Shown here in pieces: positions 8,738 through 18,190 of a stretch of DNA of 62,832 nucleotides (positions are counted from its first letter, which is position 1; each line of letters begins with the position of its first letter). Below the pieces are notes generated by a model. The model worked only from the letters and a program-made list of their open reading frames with translations. It did not search any database and was not told where the DNA came from. This stretch comes from an uncultured Eubacteriales bacterium (GTDB lineage: Bacteria; Bacillota; Clostridia; Oscillospirales; Oscillospiraceae): positions 1 through 62,832 of the forward strand of contig UQXI01000012.1 in the NCBI GenBank assembly GCA_900544975.1, written 5' to 3'. The translations under genes and the position numbers were made by a program.

Positions 8738-9961
8738 GTGGTAATCGCCATTGTGGGTGGAGGGGCATCCGGTCTGATGGCGGCCATTGCAGCTTCCAAG
8801 TCCCCCGACTGCCAGGTCCACATCTTGGAGCGGCAGAGCCGGGTTGGGCGCAAGCTGCTGGCCACCGGCAACGGCCGGTGCAACCTGACCAATACCGGGC
8901 TGTCGATCCACGCATATCACGGGGAGCAGCCGGATTTTGCTGACCCCAGCTTACAGAACTTTGGTCTGAAAAAAACCCTGTCCTTCTTCCAACATCTGGG
9001 GCTTCTGACTGTGGCAGATGACACCGGTCGGGTCTACCCCTGGTCGGACCAGGCCGGAAGCGTGGTGGACGTCCTGCGCTTTGCCCTGGAGAAACCCAAC
9101 GTGCATCTGCATACCGGCGCCGAGGTCACTCAGATTCGCCGCCAACCGGACGGTCGCTTTCTTCTTTCCTTTGGCAAAGAAACCCTCACCGCCGACCGGG
9201 TCATTGCCGCCTGCGGCGGGCTGGCCGGGACCTCCCTGGGCGGCTCTATGGCGGGCTACCAGCTTCTCAAGCCCCTGGGCCACCGCTGCACCAAGCTGCG
9301 CCCCGCTCTGGTGCAGCTGAAGTCCAGCTATCCCCGCTGCGCTTCCCTCAAGGGCATCCGGGCCGTCTGCCATCTGCGGCTGACCAAGGACCAAGAAACA
9401 GTCGCCGAAACCCAGGGCGAGGTGCAATTTACCGCCTATGGCCTCAGCGGCCCCGCCATTTTCGAGATTTCCCGGGACGCTTGTGCAGAGCCTGGCGACT
9501 GGGTCTGCCACCTGGATCTGCTGCCTGACATCACGCCCCCTGCCCTGGTGGATCTACTCACCCGGCGGACACAGCAGTGCCCAGGGCTTCCGGCGGAACA
9601 CCTCCTGAACGGCACCGTCCACAACCGGCTGGGCCACATTTTGGTACAGGAGGCCCAAATTCCCCTGACCGCCTCCCTGTCTCAGCTCACGGCTCTGGAT
9701 TTGACTGCCGTCGCTGCTGCGGTCAAGGATTTTGCCCTGACCCTCACCGGCCCCATGGGCATGGACTGCGCCCAGGTCACTGCCGGCGGACTCCGCACCG
9801 GGGAGTTTGACCCCGTTACCATGGAAAGCCGCCGCTGCCCAGGGCTATACGCCTGCGGCGAGCTTCTGGACATAGACGGCGACTGCGGCGGCTACAATCT
9901 CCAATGGGCCTGGAGTTCCGGTTACGCCGCCGGGACCGCCGCCGGAAAGGGGCAGCCATGA
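8738..9961 (+). CDS. BaiN/HI0933-family flavoprotein
   Basis: 407 residues. GXGXXG-type FAD site at the very N-terminus (VIAIVGGGASGLMAA), then LERQSRVGRKLLATGNGRCNLTN, the signature of the HI0933/BaiN (aminoacetone oxidase-like) family, and the C-terminal GLYACGELLDIDGDCGGYNLQWAWSSG. I chose the GTG at 8738 because AGGAGG (8724-8729) then lies 8 bases upstream; the earlier GTG at 8729 overlaps that site. Members have been linked to NAD(P)H-dependent flavin redox chemistry, including bile acid steps, but the substrate here is unknown. The stop overlaps the next start (ATGA). Confidence 0.85.
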   Translation: MVIAIVGGGASGLMAAIAASKSPDCQVHILERQSRVGRKLLATGNGRCNLTNTGLSIHAYHGEQPDFADPSLQNFGLKKTLSFFQHLGLLTVADDTGRVYPWSDQAGSVVDVLRFALEKPNVHLHTGAEVTQIRRQPDGRFLLSFGKETLTADRVIAACGGLAGTSLGGSMAGYQLLKPLGHRCTKLRPALVQLKSSYPRCASLKGIRAVCHLRLTKDQETVAETQGEVQFTAYGLSGPAIFEISRDACAEPGDWVCHLDLLPDITPPALVDLLTRRTQQCPGLPAEHLLNGTVHNRLGHILVQEAQIPLTASLSQLTALDLTAVAAAVKDFALTLTGPMGMDCAQVTAGGLRTGEFDPVTMESRRCPGLYACGELLDIDGDCGGYNLQWAWSSGYAAGTAAGKGQP

Positions 9962-11577
9962 TTCGTATTCGGGACATCCCACTCCCCCCAGGCCACAACC
10001 CCCAGGCCCTCCAGGCCGCCGCAGCCAAGATCCTCCGTCTGCCGCCCCGGGAGATCCAGCGCCTGCAAATCGCCCGGCGCTCTCTGGACGCCCGAAAGAA
10101 AGAACGGATTCAGTGGATTTATACCGTGGATGTGGCTGTCTCCGGCTCGGAAAGCCGGGCCATTCGCCAGGGTGGCGCAAAGGCCAGCCCTGCCCCCGTC
10201 TTCCACTATGACATCCCCCGTCCTGCCCGGCTCCCCCAAATGCGGCCTGTTGTGGCGGGTTTTGGGCCGGCCGGTATGTTTGCCGCCCTGGTCCTGGCGG
10301 AGGCCGGACTCCGGCCCCTGGTCCTGGAGCGGGGGCAAGACGCCGCCGCCCGCCACCGTCTGGTTGAGGCCTTCTGGCAGACCGGCCGCCTAGATCCCCG
10401 GTGCAACGTCCAGTTTGGGGAGGGCGGCGCCGGAACCTTCTCCGACGGGAAGCTGAACACCGGCACCCACGACCCCCGGAACCGCTGGGTCCTGGAGCAG
10501 CTGGTTCAGTGCGGCGCACAGGAAGAAATTCTCTTTGACGCCAAACCTCATGTGGGGACCGATGTGCTGCTCACCGTGGTGCAAAACCTGCGCCGCCGGG
10601 TGGAGGCTCTGGGGGGCGAAGTCCGGTTCCAAACCCAGCTGACCGGGCTGGAGAATCGGGACGGCAAGCTCTCGGGCCTTGTCCTGGATGGACCCGGGGG
10701 CCGGGAGCGGATTCCCTGCCGCCAATTGATCCTGGCCATTGGCCACAGCGCCCGGGACACCTTTGCCATGCTGGAAGCACAAAGCATCGCCCTGGAGCCC
10801 AAGCCTTTTGCCATGGGCGTCCGGATCGAACATCTTCAAAGCCAAATCAACGACGCCCAGTACGGCGGAAACCGCCCGGACCTGCCTCCGGCAGATTACA
10901 AGCTATTCTGCCACCTGCCAGACCGGACGGTGTATACCTTTTGCATGTGTCCCGGGGGCTATGTGGTGGCGGCCGCCTCCGAAGAAGGTGGCATTGTCAC
11001 CAACGGCATGAGCTACTCCGGGCGGAGCGGCCCCAACGCCAACGCCGCCCTGTTGGTCTCCCTCCACCCCAAGGACTTTCCCCACGCCGGCCCCCTGGGC
11101 GGCATGCGCTGGCAGCAGGAGCTGGAGCGGCAGGCCTACCGGGCCTGCCACCATTACCAGGCCCCTGCCCAGCGGGTGGGAGATTTCCTCCGGGGCGTCC
11201 CCTCCCAGCACTTTGGCGCTGTGACCCCCACCTACCGTCCCGGGGTCGTGCCCTGGGACCTGCGCCAAGTCCTGCCCCCCATCCTCACCGACGCCCTCGT
11301 CCAGGGACTTCCTGCCCTGGGGCGGAAGCTGTCGGGCTTTGACCACCCGGACGCTGTCCTCACCGGCCCGGAAACCAGGAGCTCCTCCCCGGTGCGCATT
11401 CTCCGGGACGGCAGTCTCCAAGCATCCCTCCGGGGCCTATTCCCCTGCGGGGAAGGCGCCGGATACGCAGGCGGCATTCTCTCTGCCGCCACTGACGGCA
11501 TCCGATGTGCAGAAGCTGTCATTGCAGCCTGTTCTGAAACGGAAAGGAGCGTTTTTCATGCAAACCAGCCCATCTGA
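9958..11577 (+). CDS. COG2509-type FAD-dependent dehydrogenase
   Basis: 539 residues from ATG 9958 (MIRIRDIPLPPGH), overlapping the upstream stop by 4 bases. An N-terminal alpha/beta domain of about 80 residues precedes the dinucleotide fold (VVAGFGPAGMFAALVLAEAGL) and an FAD-contacting stretch (NVQFGEGGAGTFSDGKLNTG). The C-terminus ends GEGAGYAGGILSAATDGIRCAE, typical of this uncharacterised family, often annotated as a NAD(FAD)-utilising dehydrogenase. It is translationally coupled to the BaiN-like gene, so the two flavoproteins may work together. Confidence 0.85.
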   Translation: MIRIRDIPLPPGHNPQALQAAAAKILRLPPREIQRLQIARRSLDARKKERIQWIYTVDVAVSGSESRAIRQGGAKASPAPVFHYDIPRPARLPQMRPVVAGFGPAGMFAALVLAEAGLRPLVLERGQDAAARHRLVEAFWQTGRLDPRCNVQFGEGGAGTFSDGKLNTGTHDPRNRWVLEQLVQCGAQEEILFDAKPHVGTDVLLTVVQNLRRRVEALGGEVRFQTQLTGLENRDGKLSGLVLDGPGGRERIPCRQLILAIGHSARDTFAMLEAQSIALEPKPFAMGVRIEHLQSQINDAQYGGNRPDLPPADYKLFCHLPDRTVYTFCMCPGGYVVAAASEEGGIVTNGMSYSGRSGPNANAALLVSLHPKDFPHAGPLGGMRWQQELERQAYRACHHYQAPAQRVGDFLRGVPSQHFGAVTPTYRPGVVPWDLRQVLPPILTDALVQGLPALGRKLSGFDHPDAVLTGPETRSSSPVRILRDGSLQASLRGLFPCGEGAGYAGGILSAATDGIRCAEAVIAACSETERSVFHANQPI

Positions 11578-12538
11578 TACAACTACAACACTGTCCTACC
11601 AGCGAGAGCGGAAGCTGTGTAACCGGGTCAGCGGCGTCCTGCTGGCCTACCTGCTGCTGATGAATCTGGTGGTAATCGCCGTCATGCTGGTGGAAGTCTG
11701 TGTAGAGCTCATTCGACTGACCGGCCTGGGTTACAATTTGAATGCCGCCCTGAACCAAGTGATGCAGCCGGATTTTCTCACCCAGCTGCTGCAAAATGGC
11801 GCCGGTTACCTGGTGGTCTCCGGCCTGTGCCTTTTGCTCATTCTCCTGTGGAAGAAGCCCGCTTTTTACCGGGAGGTTTTTCGCCCCGGCAGCCCCATGT
11901 CCGGGCCGGTCTTTTGGCAGCTCTTGTCCGTGTTTCTATCTATCCAGGTCCTCTCTTCCCTATTCTTCAACCTGCTGGAGTCCATCCTCAACTTGTGGGG
12001 ACTCAGCGCAAACCAGGCGGGCATTGAGATTTCCGAAATTGTCCGTTCTCCCGGCATGATCCTGTACGTCGCCGTCGTCGCGCCGGTGGTGGAGGAGCTG
12101 CTGTTTCGGGGCGCCGTCCTGCGGAGCTTTCAGCCTTTCGGCAAGCGCTTCGCCATTGTTTTTTCCGCCCTGCTCTTCGGCCTGTTCCATGGGAACCTGA
12201 TACAAATTCCCTTCGCCTTCCTCACAGGGCTGGTTCTGGGATATACGGCAGTGGAATACTCCATCGTCTGGGCCATGCTGCTCCACTTCATCAACAACGG
12301 AATCTTCAGTCTCCTGCTGTCTCCAGCTCCCATGCTTCAAAATCTCCTGATGGTTGGCTTCTTAATTGCAGGCGTTGTGGCTTTCGCGATTCATGGCAAC
12401 GACGTCCGGGCCTATCACCGCAACCTGTACCCCATGCCCCGCCAGGCTTTGCGGGGCTTCTGGACTGCCCCCTGCACAATCATCCTGGCTCTGCTGTGCC
12501 TTCTTTCTGCCGCTATGGGGATTCAGGCCCAGTGGTAA
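11558..12538 (+). CDS. CPBP-family intramembrane metalloprotease
   Basis: 326 residues from ATG 11558 (MQTSPSDTTTTL), which overlaps the end of the flavoprotein gene by 20 bases; AAAGGAG precedes it. About eight membrane segments. Motif 1 EELLFRG (near residue 182), motif 2 FGLFHGN (about 210) and motif 3 HFINN (about 245) are the glutamate and histidine residues of the CPBP (Rce1/Abi) active site. Members cleave membrane-bound or prenylated substrates; in bacteria they often act in immunity to peptides or in signalling. Substrate unknown. Confidence 0.88.
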   Translation: MQTSPSDTTTTLSYQRERKLCNRVSGVLLAYLLLMNLVVIAVMLVEVCVELIRLTGLGYNLNAALNQVMQPDFLTQLLQNGAGYLVVSGLCLLLILLWKKPAFYREVFRPGSPMSGPVFWQLLSVFLSIQVLSSLFFNLLESILNLWGLSANQAGIEISEIVRSPGMILYVAVVAPVVEELLFRGAVLRSFQPFGKRFAIVFSALLFGLFHGNLIQIPFAFLTGLVLGYTAVEYSIVWAMLLHFINNGIFSLLLSPAPMLQNLLMVGFLIAGVVAFAIHGNDVRAYHRNLYPMPRQALRGFWTAPCTIILALLCLLSAAMGIQAQW

Positions 12539-12613
12539 CACACAGATGAAACGGGGCCTGCCGCACACAAAACCGGCCCATCGGCACGCGGATCACAGAA
12601 ATACAATGCTAAG

Positions 12614-12653
12614 AATGGCCTATTGCAAAAACGAATTTTTGCAATAGGCCATT
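12614..12653. terminator. Perfect 18-bp hairpin between convergent genes
   Basis: Left arm 12614-12631, loop CGAA, right arm 12636-12653, all 18 pairs perfect. The arms contain GCCTATTGCAAA and its complement. It separates the CPBP gene (plus) from the HU gene (minus) and probably ends transcription from both sides. It belongs to a hairpin family also seen at 24359 and 30704. Confidence 0.7.
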
Positions 12654-12702
12654 TGATTGGATTGCAATGTGCGCCACACATGCACAGGCTAGCGGCTTTG
12701 GG

Positions 12703-12978
12703 TCACCGCGCTACCATATCCTTCAGCGCCTTGCCGGCCTTAAACACCGGCAAACGGGCGGCGGGAATTTCCATGGGTTCACCGGTAGAGGGGTTGCGAC
12801 CTGTCCGGGCCTCCCGGTCCTTGGTTTCAAAGGTGCCAAATCCCACCAGCTGGACCCGGTCTCCAGCAGCCAGCGCGCTGGTGATGCTCTCCAAAGCGGC
12901 AGCCAAAGCCCGCTCCGTGTCTTTTCTGGAAAGACCGGACCGTTCGACCATGGCGGAAATCAGTTCAGTTTTGTTCAT
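12703..12978 (-). CDS. hup: HU-family nucleoid protein
   Basis: 91 residues, the standard HU length. MNKTELISAMVERSGLSRKD starts the helical dimer core; GDRVQLVGFGTFE and the beta arm with REARTGRNPSTGEPMEIPA carry the DNA-intercalating Pro of the RNPxTG signature; VFKAGKALKDMV closes. HU binds and bends DNA without strong sequence preference. Single-gene unit with its own promoter. Confidence 0.96.
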   Translation of the reverse strand: MNKTELISAMVERSGLSRKDTERALAAALESITSALAAGDRVQLVGFGTFETKDREARTGRNPSTGEPMEIPAARLPVFKAGKALKDMVAR

Positions 12979-13029
12979 GCTTCATTGCCTCTTTCCTGGG
13001 TAATTGCAGCGCCACAAGCGCGCTCTAAA

Positions 13030-13058
13030 AATCTACCATATTTTGTCCCAGTTTACAA
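13030..13058 (-). promoter_or_regulatory. Promoter of the HU gene
   Basis: On the minus strand TTGTAA (13053-13058), 17 bases, TAGATT (13030-13035), about 50 bases before the HU start. Confidence 0.55.
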
Positions 13059-13083
13059 GAAAAATTTACACCCATGGAAAAAA

Positions 13084-14679
13084 TCAGCGAATTCGCATCA
13101 ACTTTGCAATTTTCTCCCCCTTTGGCAGGAGCAAGCAGTCGTCATAGGTAATAATGCGCAGGGCAATGACCAAAATCACATATGCAGCGGCAGCCACCGC
13201 AATGGGCAGCGCGCATTGCACCAAACGGCTTCCGGTCACCGCAGCGGTTAGCCGCCACATGCCGTAGGCCACGCCGCCCATGATCAGAGAGGCAATGAAC
13301 GGCTTCAGGAGATGCTTCGGCACATTGGGCGACTTCCGAATCACCTTTTGCATGGTAAACAGATTCAAAACTGTAATGCACAGGTAGCAGCACAGGGTTC
13401 CCACCGGCGCTCCCTGAATGTTGATGTTGGGGTTGCCCACCAGAATATAGTTCACAATCACCTTCACCACACCGCCGATGAACATGTTCATCACCGGCAG
13501 ATACACAAAGCCATGGGCCTGCATCATGGTGTTGGTGAGCAGCACCACGCTGGTAAACACCAGGCTTACACCCAGCACGGCCAGCAGATTCCCCGCCGTG
13601 GCCAAGGTCTCCCCCGTGTATCCCCGAAGCAGACCCATAATGGGCTGGGCCAGGACCATCAGACCTACAGCGCAGGGCATGGTAATGAGACCCATGATGC
13701 GAATGGCCGACTCCTCCGTCCTGCGGGCTCCCCGGGCATTGCGCAGGGTGAGCTGAGCCGTGATAGCGGGCAAAATGCTAATGGAAATGGGGGAGACAAA
13801 GGCATAGGGCAGATTAAAAATCGTCTGTGCAAAATTGTACACACCCTTGAGTGAGTCCGCTTCCGCCTGGGTAAAGCCGGCTGCTCCAATCAGCCGGGAC
13901 ATCACCACCTTGGCGTCCACCAGCGTGATGATCTGCAGGCCCGCAGAGCCGATGGTAATGGGAATTGCAATGGCCAGGAGCTGCTTGGCCGTCTGGCCGA
14001 AGGAGGAGACGCCGCCTGTATTCCCCGGCATCTCCCGCCGGGCCCGGCTATATGCACCGTACATATACAGCGTCGCAATCAGGCAGCCGGAGGTCACACC
14101 CAGAATGGCGCCACCAGCGGCCAATGCGGTGTCATTTTTTTGCTTCATGATGAACCACGCCAGACCCAGGCCCACCACCAGCTTGCAGATCGCCTCCAGC
14201 ACCTGGCTCACAGACGTGGGCCGCATATTTCCCTGTCCCTGGAAAAATCCCCGGAACGCAGAGGTGAGGCACATCAGGAGCGCCGACGGACCCAGCGCGG
14301 CAATGGCCGCCCAGGAATTGGGGGAATTCATCCAGTTGGCCAGCGGTCGGCAGAAGCCGGTCATGAGCACGGTACCGGCCACGCCCAGGCCGAGGAAAAT
14401 GCACAGCGCCGTCTGATAGATCCGCCGGATCTGTCCATAGCGCCCCAGACTCCCAGCCTCGGCGATCATCCGGCTCATAGCCACCGGAAGACCCGCCGTA
14501 GAAATCATTAAAAGAACCGAATAAATATCATACGCCGTGTTAAAGTAACCAAACCCAGCATCGTCAATGATATTGCCCAGGGGGATTTTATATAAAGCAC
14601 CCAGCACTTTGACAATGGCCGTCGCTCCTGCCAGCAGCGCAGCGCCGTGGAGAAAGGACTGTTTCTTGTTGGAAGCCAA
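13084..14679 (-). CDS. SpoVB/MurJ-type polysaccharide flippase
   Basis: 531 residues with about 14 membrane segments. N-terminus FLHGAALLAGATAIVKVLGALYKIPLGNIIDDAGFGYFNTAYDIY is diagnostic of the SpoVB-like branch of the MOP exporter superfamily, which flips lipid-linked wall precursors. The start is a TTG at 14679 with AGAAGG upstream. In spore-formers a SpoVB protein is needed for cortex synthesis; Clostridia often carry several paralogues, so a role in spores is not proved. It may be in one transcript with the amidohydrolase 80 bases upstream. Confidence 0.88.
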   Translation of the reverse strand: MASNKKQSFLHGAALLAGATAIVKVLGALYKIPLGNIIDDAGFGYFNTAYDIYSVLLMISTAGLPVAMSRMIAEAGSLGRYGQIRRIYQTALCIFLGLGVAGTVLMTGFCRPLANWMNSPNSWAAIAALGPSALLMCLTSAFRGFFQGQGNMRPTSVSQVLEAICKLVVGLGLAWFIMKQKNDTALAAGGAILGVTSGCLIATLYMYGAYSRARREMPGNTGGVSSFGQTAKQLLAIAIPITIGSAGLQIITLVDAKVVMSRLIGAAGFTQAEADSLKGVYNFAQTIFNLPYAFVSPISISILPAITAQLTLRNARGARRTEESAIRIMGLITMPCAVGLMVLAQPIMGLLRGYTGETLATAGNLLAVLGVSLVFTSVVLLTNTMMQAHGFVYLPVMNMFIGGVVKVIVNYILVGNPNINIQGAPVGTLCCYLCITVLNLFTMQKVIRKSPNVPKHLLKPFIASLIMGGVAYGMWRLTAAVTGSRLVQCALPIAVAAAAYVILVIALRIITYDDCLLLPKGEKIAKLMRIR

Positions 14680-14759
14680 AGAAAGACCTTCTTTCTGAAT
14701 GGAAATGACTCAACCGGCGCCTGCCGGCAGGTACAAAAGACCGGAGCATCAAGCCCGCG

Positions 14760-16124
14760 CTAACCCATACGCTCAGGCGCGCTGTCTGCGCTGGTGACGG
14801 CTCCCTCCGGCTGGGGGGAGAACAGCCGGTCCATGGCATAATCCCGCATCTCCCGCACCACGGCGTCCAGATCCATGGTGGGAAACTTCCCGCCGGCATA
14901 GAGGATCTTGCCCCGGACCATGGTCAGGGCAACATCCGAGCCCCGGGCAGCATAAACCAAGCTACTCCACACATCATGGCAGGGCATCAAATGGGGGGCG
15001 GTAAAGTCCACCAAAATGAGGTCTGCATCCATGCCAACCTTCAACATGCCGCATTCCGCCTCCCGTCCCTGGGCCCGGGCGCCGCACACCGTGGCCATCA
15101 TAACAAGCGCCTGGGGCGGCAGGGCGGCAGGGTCCCCCGCCCGCATCTTGGCCGCCAGAGCGGCTGCTTTCATCTCCTCAAAGAGGTCCAGGGTGTTGTT
15201 GCACGCCGCAGAATCCGTGCCCAAGGCCACGTTCATTCCGGCCTTTACCATCTCTGCCACAGGGGCCACACCGGAGGCCAGCTTCAGGTTGGCCACCGGG
15301 CAGTGTACGGCGCTGATTTCCTGCCGGGCCAGCAGGCCCATATCCTCCCGGCTCAGGTAAATGCAGTGGGCGGCAGCAGACGGCACCTCAAACACCCGGT
15401 GACAGTCCAGCAGCTGGGTGGAAGTCAAACCACATCGCTCCTGGCACTCTGTCTCCTCCCCTGCCGTCTCAGACAGGTGCACCTGCATCCGGAGCCCCTG
15501 TTCCCTGGCATAGGCGCTGAGGGGCTCCCAGAGCTTGTAGTGGCTGGTATAGGGGGCATGGATGCCGGCGTCAATGCGAATGCGCCCGCTATCATAGCCG
15601 TGCCAGGTCTCCACCAGCTCCTGCAGCTTCCGGCAATCCGGGTCCTTTTCAAAATCAAAGTCCTCGGTTTCGTCCGTAAACAGGGTCATGGACGGAGCAA
15701 TGTTCGCCTTCAGCCCCACCTCCGCCACAGCCTGGGCGGTTACCTCCGGGAACGCGTAGAGATCCGACACCGAGGTAACGCCAAACCGGAGGCACTCCGC
15801 CAGAGACAGCATCACCCCGGCACGGGCTGACCGGGCATCCAGCCGGTCCTCCCGGGGGAGCACACAGTCGCTGAGCCACCGGCTCAGGCCGCAGTCCTCC
15901 GCGCAACCCCGGAGCAGGCTCATGGCCAAATGGGTGTGGCAATTGATGAGCCCTGGCATCAGCACCATGCCGCTGGCGTCCATAATTTTCTTCGGCGCCT
16001 GGGGCGGGGGATCTTTGCTGATGTATGAAATTTTCGTACCTGTGACACCCAGATAAGCGCCGAAGTGCACATGCATCGCCTCGTCCATGGTGACGATGGT
16101 GACACCGGAAAACAGGAGATCCAT
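14760..16124 (-). CDS. Amidohydrolase of the SAH/MTA deaminase type
   Basis: 454 residues. Metal-site motifs in order: NCHTHLAM (HxH, about residue 61), HAPYTS, HLSET, HCIYLS and the Asp of LGTDSAACNN. The length, the PGLINCHTH start and the GTDSAACNNTLDLFEEM stretch fit the MtaD/TrzA group that deaminates S-adenosylhomocysteine, methylthioadenosine or related purines; chlorohydrolase names in databases refer to the same fold. Start at 16124 with GGAAAGGA upstream, 3 bases after the hemZ stop. Substrate cannot be settled from sequence. Confidence 0.85.
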   Translation of the reverse strand: MDLLFSGVTIVTMDEAMHVHFGAYLGVTGTKISYISKDPPPQAPKKIMDASGMVLMPGLINCHTHLAMSLLRGCAEDCGLSRWLSDCVLPREDRLDARSARAGVMLSLAECLRFGVTSVSDLYAFPEVTAQAVAEVGLKANIAPSMTLFTDETEDFDFEKDPDCRKLQELVETWHGYDSGRIRIDAGIHAPYTSHYKLWEPLSAYAREQGLRMQVHLSETAGEETECQERCGLTSTQLLDCHRVFEVPSAAAHCIYLSREDMGLLARQEISAVHCPVANLKLASGVAPVAEMVKAGMNVALGTDSAACNNTLDLFEEMKAAALAAKMRAGDPAALPPQALVMMATVCGARAQGREAECGMLKVGMDADLILVDFTAPHLMPCHDVWSSLVYAARGSDVALTMVRGKILYAGGKFPTMDLDAVVREMRDYAMDRLFSPQPEGAVTSADSAPERMG

Positions 16125-16127
16125 AGT

Positions 16128-17588
16128 CTATTCCTTTCCTTGCCGCAGCAGCTGGATCAGCCGCTGCTTTTCCTCAATCACATGGCCCAGCCGCTCCATA
16201 TACTGCTGGGGAAATTTGGGGTTGGCAAATCGCTCCAGCCGGCCGCCGGGGAAATTCGCTTTGCTCGTGGCCCCAGCGCCCAGGGCGACAATGGAGTGGA
16301 GCTCTTCCATCATGTAGATGTTATACAGGCACGCCTTACCGGGCTTGCACCAGCCCACATTTTCAAAGTTACCCGACATGTACTTCTGCCGGTAGAGATA
16401 ATAGGGCTGATACCCCTGCTGGCGCAGGAATTCCTGGGAGAACCGGACCATCTCCGCCACATCCTCCGTATTGGGAAGGTTCTCTGGGTGCTGATACAGG
16501 TCCGCACCCTTTTTCAGCGCCAGGGTGTGAATGGTGATGTTTTCCGGCCCCAACGCCGCCACCGCCTCCAGGGACCCTCGGAACCCGGCGGGGGTGTCTC
16601 CAGGCAGTCCGGCAATCAGGTCCATATTAATGGAAGAAAATCCCGCCTGCCGGGCCATCCGGAAGCCCTCGGGAATCTGGGCAGCCTTATGCCGCCGGCC
16701 GCAAAGGGCCAGGACCCGGTCGTCCATGGACTGGGGGTTGATGCTCACCCGGCCCACTCCGTGGCGGGCCAGCACCTGGAGCTTCTCCTGGGTGATGGTA
16801 TCCGGCCGGCCGGCCTCCACCGTGTATTCCAGGCAGCCGGTGAGATCCAAACTGCGGTCTATGAGATCCAGCAGCCGGTTCAGCTGGCACGCCGTGAGGG
16901 TGGTGGGGGTGCCGCCGCCTATATAGAGTGTACGAGCCCGGAGGCCGGAACTTGCCAGCATTTGGCCCACCGCCTGAATTTCCCGGCTCAGTGCCTGAAG
17001 ATAGGGCTCCACCAATCCGCCAGATCGAGAGGTGGATGCGCTGACAAAGCTGCAATAGGCGCAGCGGGTGGGGCAGAACGGAATCCCCACATAGACGGAG
17101 ATATCCCGGGGCTCCAGCAAACGAGCCGCCTGCACCGTGGCCTGAGAAGCCTCCAGACACAGCTGCCGCCGGGCAGGGGTAACATAGTAAATCTGCTTCA
17201 ACATGGTCCCGGCAGACCGGAGGGAGCCCCCCTCCAGAAGAAACTTGGTCGTTATTTTCGTGGGACGCACTCCAGCCAAAGCCCCCCAGGGGGGCGGCTC
17301 CGGCAGCAGCGGGCAGGCAGCTCCGTAATAGCTCCTCTGGAGCAAACGCCTGCGCAGCTGCACCGTCTCTGACTCCAGGCGCATCCGGCGTGTACACTGG
17401 GACTTCTGCCCATGGTACCAAATGGTCGTAGTCGCCGTGAGATAGGCGGCCCCACGGGAGAGGACGGACTCAGCGCCATCGCCCTGGAAGGGGCCATGCA
17501 CCGGTTCCATATGCTCCCCGGGAAACAGGGACAGCTGAAGCTGTTCAATGGCATAGCGCTCCTCGTGTCCGGTCAGCAGCAGTTTCAT
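16128..17588 (-). CDS. hemZ: Coproporphyrinogen dehydrogenase HemZ (radical SAM)
   Basis: 486 residues from ATG 17588, which overlaps the upstream stop as ATGA. An N-terminal domain of about 150 residues (typical of HemZ, absent in HemN) precedes the radical SAM CxxxCxxC in IPFCPTRCAYCSFVS, then YIGGGTPTTL and the HemN-like motifs (VEAGRPDTI, GVGRVSINPQSM, LIAGLPGDT). HemZ is the Clostridia form of the oxygen-independent coproporphyrinogen III oxidase family, though some members may act on other substrates. No other haem genes lie nearby; the position after dtd and the MBL gene is the conserved Clostridia order. Confidence 0.93.
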   Translation of the reverse strand: MKLLLTGHEERYAIEQLQLSLFPGEHMEPVHGPFQGDGAESVLSRGAAYLTATTTIWYHGQKSQCTRRMRLESETVQLRRRLLQRSYYGAACPLLPEPPPWGALAGVRPTKITTKFLLEGGSLRSAGTMLKQIYYVTPARRQLCLEASQATVQAARLLEPRDISVYVGIPFCPTRCAYCSFVSASTSRSGGLVEPYLQALSREIQAVGQMLASSGLRARTLYIGGGTPTTLTACQLNRLLDLIDRSLDLTGCLEYTVEAGRPDTITQEKLQVLARHGVGRVSINPQSMDDRVLALCGRRHKAAQIPEGFRMARQAGFSSINMDLIAGLPGDTPAGFRGSLEAVAALGPENITIHTLALKKGADLYQHPENLPNTEDVAEMVRFSQEFLRQQGYQPYYLYRQKYMSGNFENVGWCKPGKACLYNIYMMEELHSIVALGAGATSKANFPGGRLERFANPKFPQQYMERLGHVIEEKQRLIQLLRQGKE

Positions 17589-18190
17589 AGGGGCGCATCC
17601 CCCCTGAGGTAGGGATTCCACTGCCGTTCCTCCCGGAGAGTGGTGCCGTCGCCGTGGCCGGGGTACACCGGCCCTTCAAAGGGCAGATTCTGCAACACCT
17701 TCATGGTTTCAACCATTTGGGCCCCGCTGCCGCCGGGCAGGTCCACCCGGCCACAGGAGCGGGCAAACAGGGTATCCCCGGAAAAAAGAGCCCCCTCCAT
17801 CAAAAGGCACACCGAGCCCGGCGTATGGCCGGGGGTGTGATACACCTGGATGGGAATTCCCGCCAGCTCCACCGTATCCCCACCGCAATAGAAGTCGGTG
17901 GGCTCCAGGGGCCCGGCGGTCAGAGACTCCGGCAGGGCCAAATCTCCCCGGTGGAGCCAGACAGCACACCCAGTGGTCTTCTGCAGGGCCTTGACCCCTC
18001 CCACGTGGTCAAAATGGCCGTGGGTCAGGGCAATGGCGGTCAGCTGCAGCCCCCGCTTCCGGAGCTTCTCCGCAAGCGCTTTGCCTTCCGCACCGGGGTC
18101 GATGACCAGGCATTGGCTGCTTCCCTCCCGGTATACCAGATAGCAATTGGTGCCCAAGGGCCCCAATGGCAACGTTTCCACGTGTATCAT
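17585..18190 (-). CDS. MBL-fold hydrolase, glyoxalase II-like
   Basis: 201 residues from ATG 18190 (MIHVETLPLGPLGTNCYLVY). Metal ligands: THGHFDHVGG (HxHxDH), HTPGHTPGS (His) and FSGDTLF (Asp); final His in PGHGDGTTL. This is the short YcbL/GloB-like type, probably hydrolysing a thioester of low molecular weight. It overlaps dtd (4 bases) upstream and hemZ (4 bases) downstream, so the three genes are translationally coupled. Confidence 0.9.
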   Translation of the reverse strand: MIHVETLPLGPLGTNCYLVYREGSSQCLVIDPGAEGKALAEKLRKRGLQLTAIALTHGHFDHVGGVKALQKTTGCAVWLHRGDLALPESLTAGPLEPTDFYCGGDTVELAGIPIQVYHTPGHTPGSVCLLMEGALFSGDTLFARSCGRVDLPGGSGAQMVETMKVLQNLPFEGPVYPGHGDGTTLREERQWNPYLRGDAPL